A DNA stretch of 64,000 nucleotides. Origin: Camarhynchus parvulus (taxonomy: Eukaryota; Chordata; Aves; Passeriformes; Thraupidae). Location of the stretch: contig NC_044601.1 of NCBI RefSeq assembly GCF_901933205.1, forward strand, positions 31,224,352 through 31,288,351, read 5' to 3'. The notes beneath the pieces were generated by a model. It did not search any database. It was not told the DNA's origin and saw nothing but the letters and a program-made list of their open reading frames with translations. Made by a program: the position numbers and the translations under genes. This document shows, in pieces, positions 1 to 11,700 of the stretch (positions within the stretch are counted from its first letter, which is position 1; each line of letters begins with the position of its first letter).

Positions 1-1090
1 AGCCCTGTGGAAGCCCACTAGTGACAGGTCACATCAGTCTGATGTCACCCCATTCACTGTAGCCCTTTGTGCCTGACCCATGAGCCAGCTGCTCACCCAC
101 CCCATGATGTGTTTATCCAGCTGTGGGCTGGACATTTTCTCCAGAAGGGTCCTGAGAGAGACAGTATTGAAAGCTTTGCTGTAATCCAAAAAGATCAACT
201 GGCTTCCCTCAATCATCTAAGTGGGTCACCTTGTCTTAAAAGGAAATTTGGTTGGATAAGCAGGACTTTTTCCTCATGAAGCTGTGATGGTTGTGACCAA
301 TCACTGCATTGTCTTTCAAGTATTTTTCAATACCTCCTAGAACAATTTTCTGCATTATTTTACCAGGCACTGAACTGAGACTGAGAGGTCTATAGTTTCC
401 AGAGTCAATCTTCTTGCCCTTCTTCAAAGTTAGACAGTTTCCAGTCAATTGGGACCTCTTCACATGCCCAAGACCATTCCAAAATCATTAAGAGAGACGT
501 CACAATGACATTAACCAGTTCTTTGAGTATTTCTGGATAAATCCCATGTGTCCCCATAGACTCATGAGGATCCAGATGGAGCAACAGATCCCACACAAGT
601 TCAGAGTCAGGTGGGAGTTTATCATTCTCACAGCCATGGTCCCTCAATGCACTGAGCCATTCTGCATTGCCTTTCTTGCTTGACTTATTTAAAAAAAAAT
701 CTTTTTGTTGTCCCACACAAGTACTGGCAATGTTCAACTCCAGCTGAACTTTGTCAGCTGGAATTTTCTCTCTACAGTGGTGAGCAGCAAATTTGTATTC
801 TTCCCACATCACCTGATCCTTCTCCCATTGGATGAACACCTTTATTTTGTTAGGTCCAGAAGATCCCTGGTCATTCAAGTTAGCCTTCTGCCTTGTCAGG
901 ATTTGCCTGCCCCTGTGCCCTTAGGAGGTGGTGACCAGCTCTGATGGATCCCAGCACCTTCAGAAGCATTCTCCCACGCAACCTTACTAACTAGTTCCCT
1001 GAGTAGCCTTAAGTCTGCTCTCCCCATGTCCACAGCTGGACTCCAGAATGCACAGTGAGAGGAGCCAGAGCAGCACCACATTCCCTCCTG
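1..1090 (-). mobile_element. CR1 LINE fragment (ORF2 linker and reverse transcriptase part)
   Basis: Read on the minus strand, this stretch encodes broken pieces of the CR1 non-LTR retrotransposon polyprotein. From about 1060 down to 900 comes a linker segment (RADLRLLRELVSKVAWENAS). From 878 to 405 comes a segment with CREKIPADKVQLEL and the LHLDPHESMGTHGIYPEIL region that leads into the RT domain. From 463 to 236 there is NYRPLSLSSVPGKIMQKI, and from 216 to 34 RT motif A, FLDYSKAFNTVS, with its catalytic Asp. The window ends just before motif B. The pieces lie in different frames with stops between them, so this is a dead, diverged copy. It sits inside a PSD3 intron in the same orientation as the gene. 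The high-coordinate boundary is approximate because similarity fades near 1.1 kb. Confidence 0.9.
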
Positions 1091-2630
1091 TCATCCTGCA
1101 GAGGCTGCAAGAGATGTACTCAGGAGGTGCATGGGCAACATGAACCCAGGGAGTGGACTGTGAAGGAACAACCCCCTTCCCGGGTCTCAGACCTGTCACT
1201 GATGCTGCACAACAGCCTCCCATAGCTGGGAGGTAGCACAGATCACAGCGGCTGCCCCAAAAATGCTCAATAAACCACAGCTTGTCAATGAGCCAGCAAC
1301 AACAGCACTGTTTCCTCTCACTCTGCCAAGCATGAAGTAGCATGCCTCAGTTTCCTCAGGTTTTGGAACGATTCTTTGTCCCCAGCTGCTGCGGCACGCT
1401 TAAGGCATGTAGGTGGCAATTACTATAGCTACTCTTGAAATCTCAACAACCCCTTGACTTGTTTAAGTCCTACATGAGCCTGGGCATATTTTAGAGGAAG
1501 TCCTAATTACTAATATTAACAGCAGATCCACAGGGAGAAGAGACCTCCCAAATATGTGCCACCAAGCAATTATGTGTTGGATTTCACACATAATTTAAAA
1601 GAAGGGTATATTTAGCACCACGCTTCCGGGATGCTGAAACCTGGAACTGAGCAACAGACCTCCCACTGCCCAGCAGCTCCCACCCCACACTGAGTGGGTG
1701 CTCCAGCCTGGCTCCACTCCCCCTGCCTCAGGACCAGGCGGTTCATGTTTGTGCAGGCATGTTCCATTTCCACTACCTTTGGCAGGCAGGACTTGGTGGG
1801 TGCCTTTGATCTACTACAGTCTCATGGCATCAGATCCCCAGAAATGCATTAGCAAAGGGGCTAAGAAGTGTGTGCACGTCTTCTAGATTTTCATTAGGAA
1901 AAAAATTCCCCCTTAAGTAACCTCAGTCAAACGAGTTAAACTCATTTAAATCCCCTTAAACACCAGTACACCAGCAACTGGGCTAACAGGCCACTGCTAC
2001 ACAAACTTGGTGGTTTGACTTCTGAAAAAAACCACTGAAAATAAAAATTGCTGAGGTCTGATTCCAGTGTAAAAAACAAAGAAAATGAGAGGGTTGGGTC
2101 TTCAAACATCCATGCCAACAGTTACCAAACTCACTACAGCTTTTTCCACATAGAAGCTTTTGCTGTTCTGCACATTCCTGGATTCCTCAGGGAGACACAG
2201 AGAAGGGAGCTGCCAAACCACACCAAACCCTGGTCTCAGTGCACTGCAGCAAAGCAGGGTAAGCTCCAAAAGGCATCAGCCAGAGAGTCTGTGCAGATCA
2301 GCTGCAAGCAACACTAATTCCTCACTAGCATCTGGCAGACTACAAGTCCCCTGCTTTGCCAGTACTGGACACTTTTCTCCAGCATCTCGAGGACCATCCC
2401 TAGACAGGTCCACCCAAATATTTCCCCCTCCATGTGGCCACCACTCCAGTAGCATTAGAGTAGGGTAGCACACAAAGCCAAACAGAAGAGGAAAGCTCTG
2501 CCCCCAAAATACATCATAGTCCTCTCTTCATCTTCTTACATCCCAAAAGGACAACCATGTAGATCAGGACAACACTGCAAACAGCACTGTTACTAAAATA
2601 AGAATATGAAGTCCACAAATGGAATTGTAC
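1091..2630. other. PSD3 intron 6 (part), no recognised element
   Basis: This is intronic sequence between coding exon 6 and the CR1 fragment at the window edge. I see no exon: the next expected PSD3 segment, the second half of Sec7, is not encoded here in any frame. I also see no recognisable repeat beyond short A-rich runs. The short open frames look like chance. Confidence 0.6.
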
Positions 2631-2711
2631 CTGAGTGAACAGTCCAGTGTCATGCCTGTGAAGTCAAAAAATTTAAGATATTCTTCGGCCACAAGCTTGC
2701 TGAATTCATTG
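2631..2711 (-). CDS. PSD3: PSD3 coding exon 6 (residues 597-622, Sec7 continued)
   Basis: This small 81-bp exon has an acceptor TTTCTTTAG and a donor GTACAA, phase 2 on both sides. It encodes (N)NEFSKLVAEEYLKFFDFTGM followed by TLDCSL and the first two bases of an Arg codon. The sequence is near identical to human PSD3 except for Cys at residue 620, where I recall Gln. The exon is shorter than the threshold for most open-frame scans and was found by extending the Sec7 match across a 104-bp intron. The catalytic glutamate loop follows in the next exon, which is outside the window. Confidence 0.96.
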
Positions 2712-5700
2712 CTAAAGAAAAGCGAAGAAATACGTAAAGGTTAGCATTCAAGAGTGAACCCCTCCAGAACCATCAATAAGAATGTCACCAAGCATGTACT
2801 CATATCAGCACATACTTTTTACCCAAATGTTTTGCCACATCAGAGCGTTTGAATCTGTCCAGACGGTAGAGGCGCTTAGCCAGGCGCCTGGCTGCTTCCA
2901 AATTGCTGCTGCTGCCATTGCTGAGGTCGTGAACAAGGGCTCCAGCAGCATCTTTCTCCTGAAGTTCACTGCTCCCCATGGCTGCACTGGAGTCTAACAC
3001 CACATTCTGTAGGTCAACATTGCTGTGAGATTAAAAGAATATGGAAAGAAGAAAAATAAGATAATATTAGAATTTCCTCTTAGAACACCAGGCAATTAAT
3101 TGTACAGAGGCAAGATGACACAATGTAACAAAATCCACTTAATTGAAGAAGCAGCATCAAACAGGGACATTTACTTCGCAGTCAGCAAAAGTTAAGGGTT
3201 TTTAACAAACAGCCAAACAGTTCCAACAACATGGACTTTCCTTCTGACTGTGCTAAGTATCCTCAACTTGGGCTCACTTCAGAGAGAGCTCTTTGCTATT
3301 ATCAGCCTACAACTGCAACTGCATCAATGCTTCTTGCATTAGTATTTTTTAACACAATTGCTTGGCTTGAAGAGGCCTCTTTAAAAGCAGGAAATTAACC
3401 ATTTTCCAGGAGAAATGTAGTGATTAAGCTAGAATGATCAGTTACTCCAAGCTGAGTCAGAACAAGTCCCTTCCTCATTCTTCCCCAATTGTCCTGGAAA
3501 CAATGCAATTCCTTAAATCTAAAATAATATCACCAGAACTCTCAGTGGCTTCTGTGTCACCCATGAGCAGTGGACATCCCCATGGGAAGACACCACTAGA
3601 AAAAGCAGGACTCAGAGCAAGGAACCCAGTTTGGATTATGAGAGACGCAGACCACTCATGCCAGCCTGGAGAACTTGCTTCCCTCCTGCTTCCTCATGGT
3701 GGCAATTATTTCCCTCACCAGCTGCTAAAAGTCAAAATGTTGAGCATGGCAATCCCAGGGCACTTCAGATAAATCATGCATTTACAGATTCCTCCCACCT
3801 CTAGTACAATAAGAGAGCTCTGGCTGAGCTGTGTGCCTGCTTTGCTTCTCCCATGAAAGAGGCAAGAGCCCACTGCACCAAAAAGCACACCCCCACATAC
3901 ACACCCCTGCACAAAGGCAGAACTTCAGAAGAGCTTTTCTCTGATACTGGTATGAAAATTTTTGGAAAATCTCAGGTCTGTGTATATGTGTGTGTATGTG
4001 TACATTTGACAGCATTTCTATTTTTATTTCTACATTTTTATACTATATAGAAATTCTTTTTACTAAAATGCCATTTACACAGAGATAATGAATGATCAGC
4101 AAGGGTCATGCACAGGATAGATACAAGTGGAATGAGTTAAAGATGACTTTGTACACACAGCACTTTAAACAACATACCACAGCTTCACACACCACTGTAA
4201 TTTTCAGACTTGACAAGCCATGGTTAAAACAACTGAACTCGGTGTTCCAGTAACAATTGTCTAGCCATTTACTTAAATGTCTCCTAGCCACTCATTAACT
4301 CCTCAAAGATGAGATTTCATATAAGGTGAGCTTAAAAGAAAATAATTAGGTATTCTGCATGCCGCAAATCATCACCTACTTCCTTATCTCACTTCTCATG
4401 CATGGTTTAAGAGAAGAACATGTACAGAACACAGATTTGCCCATTTTACCTCTGTTTCCATCCTTTCAGTACTTCTATAACATCAGAAATATCACACATT
4501 CACCCTGTGGGTACAACTTCTTTTTCAAGTACCTGGGGAAAACAAATCTAACCAGTTCCTGCAAGAACTGGGGATTTGCACTGGTTTGCAATTATTTCAG
4601 TGTAAATAAAATGGTGTTATAACAAAAGGCAGTCAGTCTCAATGCTTAGTAGGAAATAAATACTGTAAATACAATTCCAACAACACTGGCCATCAGTTAT
4701 CCTAGTAAAGAAAAAAGCCCCTCCTGACATCATTGTTGTGGAAAATGCCTCCTTGGCCCTATCCAAAGCCACTAGCAAATGTCTGAAATTCTCTGAATTT
4801 GGCCCATACCAAACTTGTGAACAAAGCAAATGACAGAGTACCCTGACACAAGCCCAGAGCAACACTTCGTCCATTCAAATCAGGCATGACTCATCCCAAC
4901 CTCCCATGTCTAACAAGTGACAAGAGCAAGGCATACCCAGGTGAGCTAACAAATCTGCAGAGTCTTTAATGTAAAAACGCTGCTTCAAAAGCCATGCCAA
5001 TTCACAGAGCCTCACCTCACTATATATCACAGTCCTCTTTCACCACTGCTCTTTATTAAAGGTAGTATTTATAGCCCTGAAAGATGGCCAAAGCTGACAA
5101 GAAACATCTGTACCCTGCTAGCAACTAGTGCACTACAAGATTCAACATTACCACAAACTACCAAAAGTTTAGAAAGAAAGAAAGCGCCAGGATCTGCCAC
5201 TTAGTGAAATTAACAGTACAGCAGCTCCCAGCTTCTGCTTTGCCTCTCGGAGCCATGGCTGGGATGTGAAGGAAGAACACCCAGCAAGAGGGAGGGTGTG
5301 CTCTTTCCCCTGTTTGCCAAAACTAGTCAACAGGGCTGCATAAGAAAAATTATCTTCCAACTTCTCCATTCTAAAGCTCCACACTGACTGAGGGTGCCCA
5401 TACATGCACTGAAGAATAAGGGATACTTCCTTCTGCAATTCCAGTAGTTAATTCTGACAGTTGATTAGCTTAGTACAAAGGGGGGGCTAAGTAAGTACTT
5501 TTTGTACCTAGCGCAAGAAGTAAGTACTAAGCGAGTACTTTTTGTACTCACAAAGTACAAGTACAAAAAGGCTGTCAAATACAGGTTGTCTGCAACATAA
5601 GCCTTTTGTTCAGGGGAAATGACAGATTCTTAGCAGTAAAGTGAGACTTCAGTTCTCAAGTGGCTTTAGGTAGTTTCAAGACTTAGCACTCATGTCACTG

Positions 5701-8700
5701 AAGACATAGGAAATGCAGATGACCTGTGCATGACTACTGTGCAAGCTGCCTTCAGAGCAGGATATTTTAGCAGGGTACAAGTGGTATTACTCAGGAAAAG
5801 GCTGACGTCTCTTCTTACTTTCAACGCTTTACAGGTCCATCATTTTCCCTTTGTACCTCAGTTTACTAATCTGCTAAACTCAATAATGCTTGCCTCCCTC
5901 TGTAAAGGGCTTATAATGAATTCTAGTCAAGAGCTAAGAGCAACCAAGGCTGAAAATAGGTCTCTCTTCTGCAGTCTACAGTTTCTATACATAAGAATCC
6001 ACAGCAGCATTACCATCAAAACAGTGACAACAAACAGCTGTGTGATGCAAAGCAAGGCTGGACATGGATTTCTCATGCAGCTTTATTCTTTATCACATAA
6101 AAATAAGAAACCTCCACTGAAAAACACAGGGTGAAAAATGTAATAGATTATATTCTCCCTAATCCTACATTCAAGGCTAAAAGGGATTGTAATAATGTTG
6201 CTGGTAATTGCCTGTCCAGTAACAGCTGCTGATTTTTATCTAGAGACACTTACATTAATCTCTGTTATCAGAAAACACAGAAAACAGAAGCTACAAAAAA
6301 ACTCCAGACGTCTCTAGTATCACAGCACATGAGCTTTGGCCAGAAACCAGGTTTATACACCGTGGTATTTCTGTCCCCAGCAATGCACTCCTGATGCATC
6401 CTTTCTCCTTCTGTCAAAGCATACCCACACCCACACGGAATGCACAGAGGCTGTGACCAGCATATCCAGCAGAAATTACAGGAATTTGATAAGCTGCTGT
6501 GGTAAGTGCAATACTTTCTAGCAGCTCTCCAAACTCACAGTTAAAAAATGTAACCTGTAGACTCTAAGCTCTGCCAGGCTTTCCATCTTTCCTGGAATAC
6601 ACTGTAACTGCTAGGCATTTTATACTGTTTTCTTCACTTATGCCATTATACACCAGTTCTACGGTGATTTAGCTCCCAATGTGAAACTATCTCAATCTTG
6701 CCATGCTCAGCACTCAGCACACTTGATCTGTTTGTGAATATTCTAGATTCACTGACTGCTCACCTCTCCCATTCCAGGTCCCACCAAAACTGAAACTATA
6801 CAGAGTAATGTTTGACTGAAGAATGGCTGCAATTTCCAGAAAAAACACAGCAAGACCAGTAACATAATGATAATGATACAGGCACCTCAATATCTCAGTG
6901 GTCCACCCTCCCAGCCAACTAAGCTTCAAAAGGAAACCTCAATCTGAGTGTGAGTTTATGATGCCTTAAACCTTGGTATGCTCTTCATTTTGTAGCAAAT
7001 CCATGGAGAAAAGATTATTTGCTTTATCCCAAGGAAAAAACACCTATTAGCATTTTCCTTTACGGAGTAAACTCACTGAGCAATTGGCCCAGCTGCTAAC
7101 AAAGAAGTGATGTTCAGATACTGAGTGGCAGGGTGTGACAATTCAGCCTAAGTGCTGTCCTCATCACTCTAGTGATCCCAGTTTGCCACTGCCTTTCACT
7201 TTTAGCAGATTGATGCACAGCATATGCTCTGAGGCACATGGACTCCCTTGGATGCATACGTTTCTTCCCCAAGGAACACTAATTCACCTGGCATACACGT
7301 CTGGAGGGAGTGCACTGGTTGCACCAATTGCAGGGGAGCTTGGATTAAGACAGGGCTGGAGCCTTCACAGACTTTTTGGAAATACAGCAGGAGGGAACAG
7401 GAGGAAAACCAACTTTTTCTCTCAAATAAAAATGCATACCTTTAACATCAGCTTTACTCCAAGGCAAGCTATGTCAGGGATTTGCCAGCAAAACACATCA
7501 GAGCAAAAAGCAGCAATGATTAAAAGTAAGGAAGGGTGGAGAGACATTCTGGCATGCTAAAGCTAGGGCCAGAACCAATGTTATTTTCAGTAGGGGTACG
7601 GTGTCCACTGGGGAGCCACACTGAAGCTGATAATCACCCACTGCAGGACAGTGGTGGCCCTGTTGTTTTAAATGCTTTCACTCCAAGCCTTCTCCTCCCG
7701 GTTCTGAAACAGGACAGCATTCCATCCATAACCATCAACTCTGCCCATGAAAAGCATGCTCTAATACTAGTTCAACAGCCTCTCAGAAGGGACAAATCAG
7801 AAACAGTCAGGTGCCTGCCCCCACTCCTTCACTCCACCCTGTATGTCCTGCCCTGTGGAAACAAATCCCTGGTCTGCAACCCTCAGAGAGATGTGGCTGT
7901 TCAGTGAATGATATCCTTTCACATTTCAGAGCAGACCAGATATAACCAGTGGCACAGTCTGCACTTGTTTAAAAGGACCTGAAAAACGGTGTTTGAACAG
8001 CCCAGCTCTGAAAGGAGCAGCCCCACTGAAGAAAGTGAAGAAATCCTGGTAGCAGTGGGATGTCATGACTCAGTTCCTGCTACAAATGACCCGACCACAC
8101 AAACGGGCTGGGAACTGCTGTGCTGCAGTTTTGCTGCAGCTCCAAACCAGCTTCTTCAGGGCCAAGAGAGAGTGAGCACAAAAGCACTTCAAGCAATGAT
8201 TTACCTCGCCAGTTACCTTCAGCTCCAGGGCTTGTCCAAGATAGGTCATAGGAAGGAGAGAAAAATAATAAAAAAATAAAAATAATGCCCTTTCCTAGCA
8301 GATGACTCAGTGTGCTATTTTACTCCAAATGGTTTAATCAGCTTTGAAGTCCTACGTATGGATTCTCTTCAAAGACATGCTTTGAAGTAGATCCCTCTTT
8401 GAGGACTGACACAGCTGCACTTTGCTGCAACTCAATTCAGTGGGTGTCTCACAAGCACAGCATCAGCCAGGACATACAAAGCAAGGACGGTGTCCATAAG
8501 CCAAAGTAACCACCAAGCATCTATTAAAAAGTACCTCAACCTTGTCACATCACAGGGAGAGGAGCAAAGTCAAAAGTAACAATCCCTGTAATCCCCTATT
8601 GGTTATCGATAAAATACATATGCAAAGTCAATTTCACAGGCTGAAATGCACACTGCTGCTCAAAAATAACCTCTTCTTTCCTGTAATAATTTGTCTGTTT

Positions 8701-11700
8701 CTTTCATCAAAATAATTCCTACTGATTGTAAAAAAGAGAGCTAGCAGCTGGAGCATTCAGAAAACACCATTTCTGTAGGTGTACAGCAAATGCAATTGTC
8801 ATTACAAGATCACAGCATTAGAACAAGAAGTCCACCACATGCAGGGACAGGATTGCAGCCCTTCCAGAGAGACAGCACGTACTTTATTACACAGACATGC
8901 TGGCCCACTGCCACCTGAAGTGCAGATGTCTTGCTAAAAATACTTCAGGTTTGATTCCATTTTGACCTTAGGCTTCATACATCGCTATGGCAAGGGTTAG
9001 TGCTTGCAAAGGGACATTCACCACATTAATGTCACCATGCCTAGAAAGTGAAAAACTGGTCCTCACCACAGGGGGTATCCAAAGGCTTCTCCCTGCAATG
9101 GGTATTTCTGACATGTATAGACACATAGACTGGTCTCTTGAAAGCATTAGGATTGACCCATACTCAGAATCTGATCCATCTGCCCCAACAAAAATAAAAA
9201 ACAGACCCAACAAATGCACTGCATACCTATGACCTTACTCAGAAAACACTCAGCCCCTACATGTTTCAGGAACCCTCAGGCTCTCCCCTCAGAGCCCACC
9301 CGCTCCAGGTATCAAGAGGCACCATCCCTGTGTTCAGCACCCACATGACCCTCCTTCCCCATAATGCTCCTGCTGCGTCCTCCAGGATAGGACCAAAACT
9401 GCGAAGACATCAGAGGACTTCCCCCCCCACCCCCATGCTTGGGCTTGGTTAAACTGCTGGGAGACTGGCTCAGGAAAAGCATATTAACCAGGCAGGTGGT
9501 CCTCCCTGGCAGGGAGCAAAAAAGACCCATAAGAATACATGTGTTTACACCTTTTGGTTCAGGCTTCCCTGCAAATGTGCAGATGAAGCACTTGAGCACT
9601 GGCACTAGTATCACACAGGAGCTTTATACTGAAACCATGCAGCAAAATGAAACACCTGTCCTCAAAAAGAACAGTGAATAAAGAAAAACACAACAAAGAA
9701 AAAACAACCACTAACCAACCCACAGCTCATCCAGCTGTGTTAGCAGGGAGTCTGCATGCTCTGTGTGCCCTGTTCTTCTCCACCACTGCTCCAGCATCAC
9801 ATCCAAAGACATGCATGCCTCTCTACGCCATCCTGCCAGCTGCCAGGCTCTGTCTCTCCCTATCCCAGCACACACACACACAGGAAGAAGAGACTTAACT
9901 AGCAATAATGTGGAGAGGGTCTTGACTAGCAGCCAGTCATGGCTAATAGATGAGATGGCAAGGCTGCACTTCGGGACCAGCTCAGAGCTGGCAGAGACGC
10001 CTCAGTTTTGGTGAATCAAGCCTTCCTGATCTAAACGGCTTTGACTTTAATGGAGATGTGCCAACAGATGCCAGCTTAAAGGCTGAACTGCTGACAGCTC
10101 TATACTGAGGCGCTTTGTGTAGCAAACTGATCAGCTGCTCCACTTTGTTTTTTTTCTTTTTCTCTTCTGTCTCTGTCAGCTCCTGGATTTTTGTTGTGTT
10201 TGTTTTATTTTCAGAGGAGGCTGGGAACTGAAGAGGCGAAAAGTCAGCAGCCCTTTTTTCCATAAAACAACAGTTTATTTAGGAACTAGAAGCAGCTTTA
10301 CAAACTCTCACTAAACTGGTGCTCCAAGGACCTCATTAGCCAGAGTAAAGGCAAACTCTGTAAAGCGTATCTCCCGAGTCTTCATAAAGTGATGACACTT
10401 CCCTGGAGGGAATACCAAGGTGAACAGTGTAGCACAACATTTTAGAAGTCACTAGGCTGTGAAATAACAAGGCAAATCCTCAGCTGTCAAAATGCCAGTG
10501 GTGTCAGAAACTTATCCTATGAATTGTGCCACTTCATCTTTCCCTGGATTCAACTTACACCTGTGCCAGCATATTGTGGTTAGCAGAGGCCCAACAACTG
10601 ACAGAGGCATTAGCCCACGTGGCTAATGTAGAGCCCAGCAAATGAGCTCCAATGCTTGTTTGCTTGCTCACCAGCTGCAGATGTATTTGATGCATTTGCT
10701 TTTCTAGGCAATAACCAACACCATCCCTCTGAATAACTTTCCTTATGCTTGGCATATGGTTGGCAGCAAATATGAAGTACCATGTTCTCACTGACCTGTG
10801 TCTCCTAGATCCCAGAGTCTGCCATGAGCTGAGGCATGTCTGAAGGTGAAAAAACATCCACTCAGAAAAACAGGGATCTCAGCAGATTTCACACTAAATG
10901 AAAAAATTCAACTGGGTCTCAAAGTGAATCTTCAAAGTGAAAAAAATTCTACTACACCTCCATCAGACAGACTAATAAAATGAATGTATAAAGGTTACAT
11001 ATTAATTCCCAAGTACTGAGTCTTGTAACCACATTGAAAAATCAAATACAAGCTACTTTGGACAAAAATACCAGTGTACAAACTGAAAACCAAAATTATA
11101 ACTGGCATGCAGGTATTCATAAACTGGGAAGAGACTTAGAGAATTGACTTGGAGAGAGGAATCAAAACTGAATTTATTTGTCAACAAAGTTTATTGTCTT
11201 AAACAAGCAATAAGCAGAGTGCCAAGTAAGAAACTGCTGGAAATTACCTATACACAGAAGAAAAATATCCACCATGGGAAATACTACAAGAGGCTCCAGA
11301 AATTAAAAGTAACCTGGTACCAATGGGAATTTCAGGCTACATTCTTTGAATTTATTTTGAGAATTGACAGATTGCTTTAGGGAGTTTGTTTTCTTCCTCT
11401 CTTGAATACATATGCAACTAAATTTGTGTTTGCATCTCTAGGGAAAAAAAAACAGGACTTGCAGAATTTGCTGAGCACCAGCAGTCCTTTGAAGATGATG
11501 GCAGGTGGCAAATATTTAGCATTTTTGAGGATTAGGAGTTGCAGTACAGATTTTTTATTTTCTCTCTGGATTTACAAAAAATCTTGGGCAATGTCCTGCC
11601 AACAGAAACAATACTTCTCAAGACAACAGGAAAAGGCACTTATGGCAAGAAAAGAAATGCCATAAGTTTTTTGTTGTTTTGTGAGTTTTTAAAAATTTAT

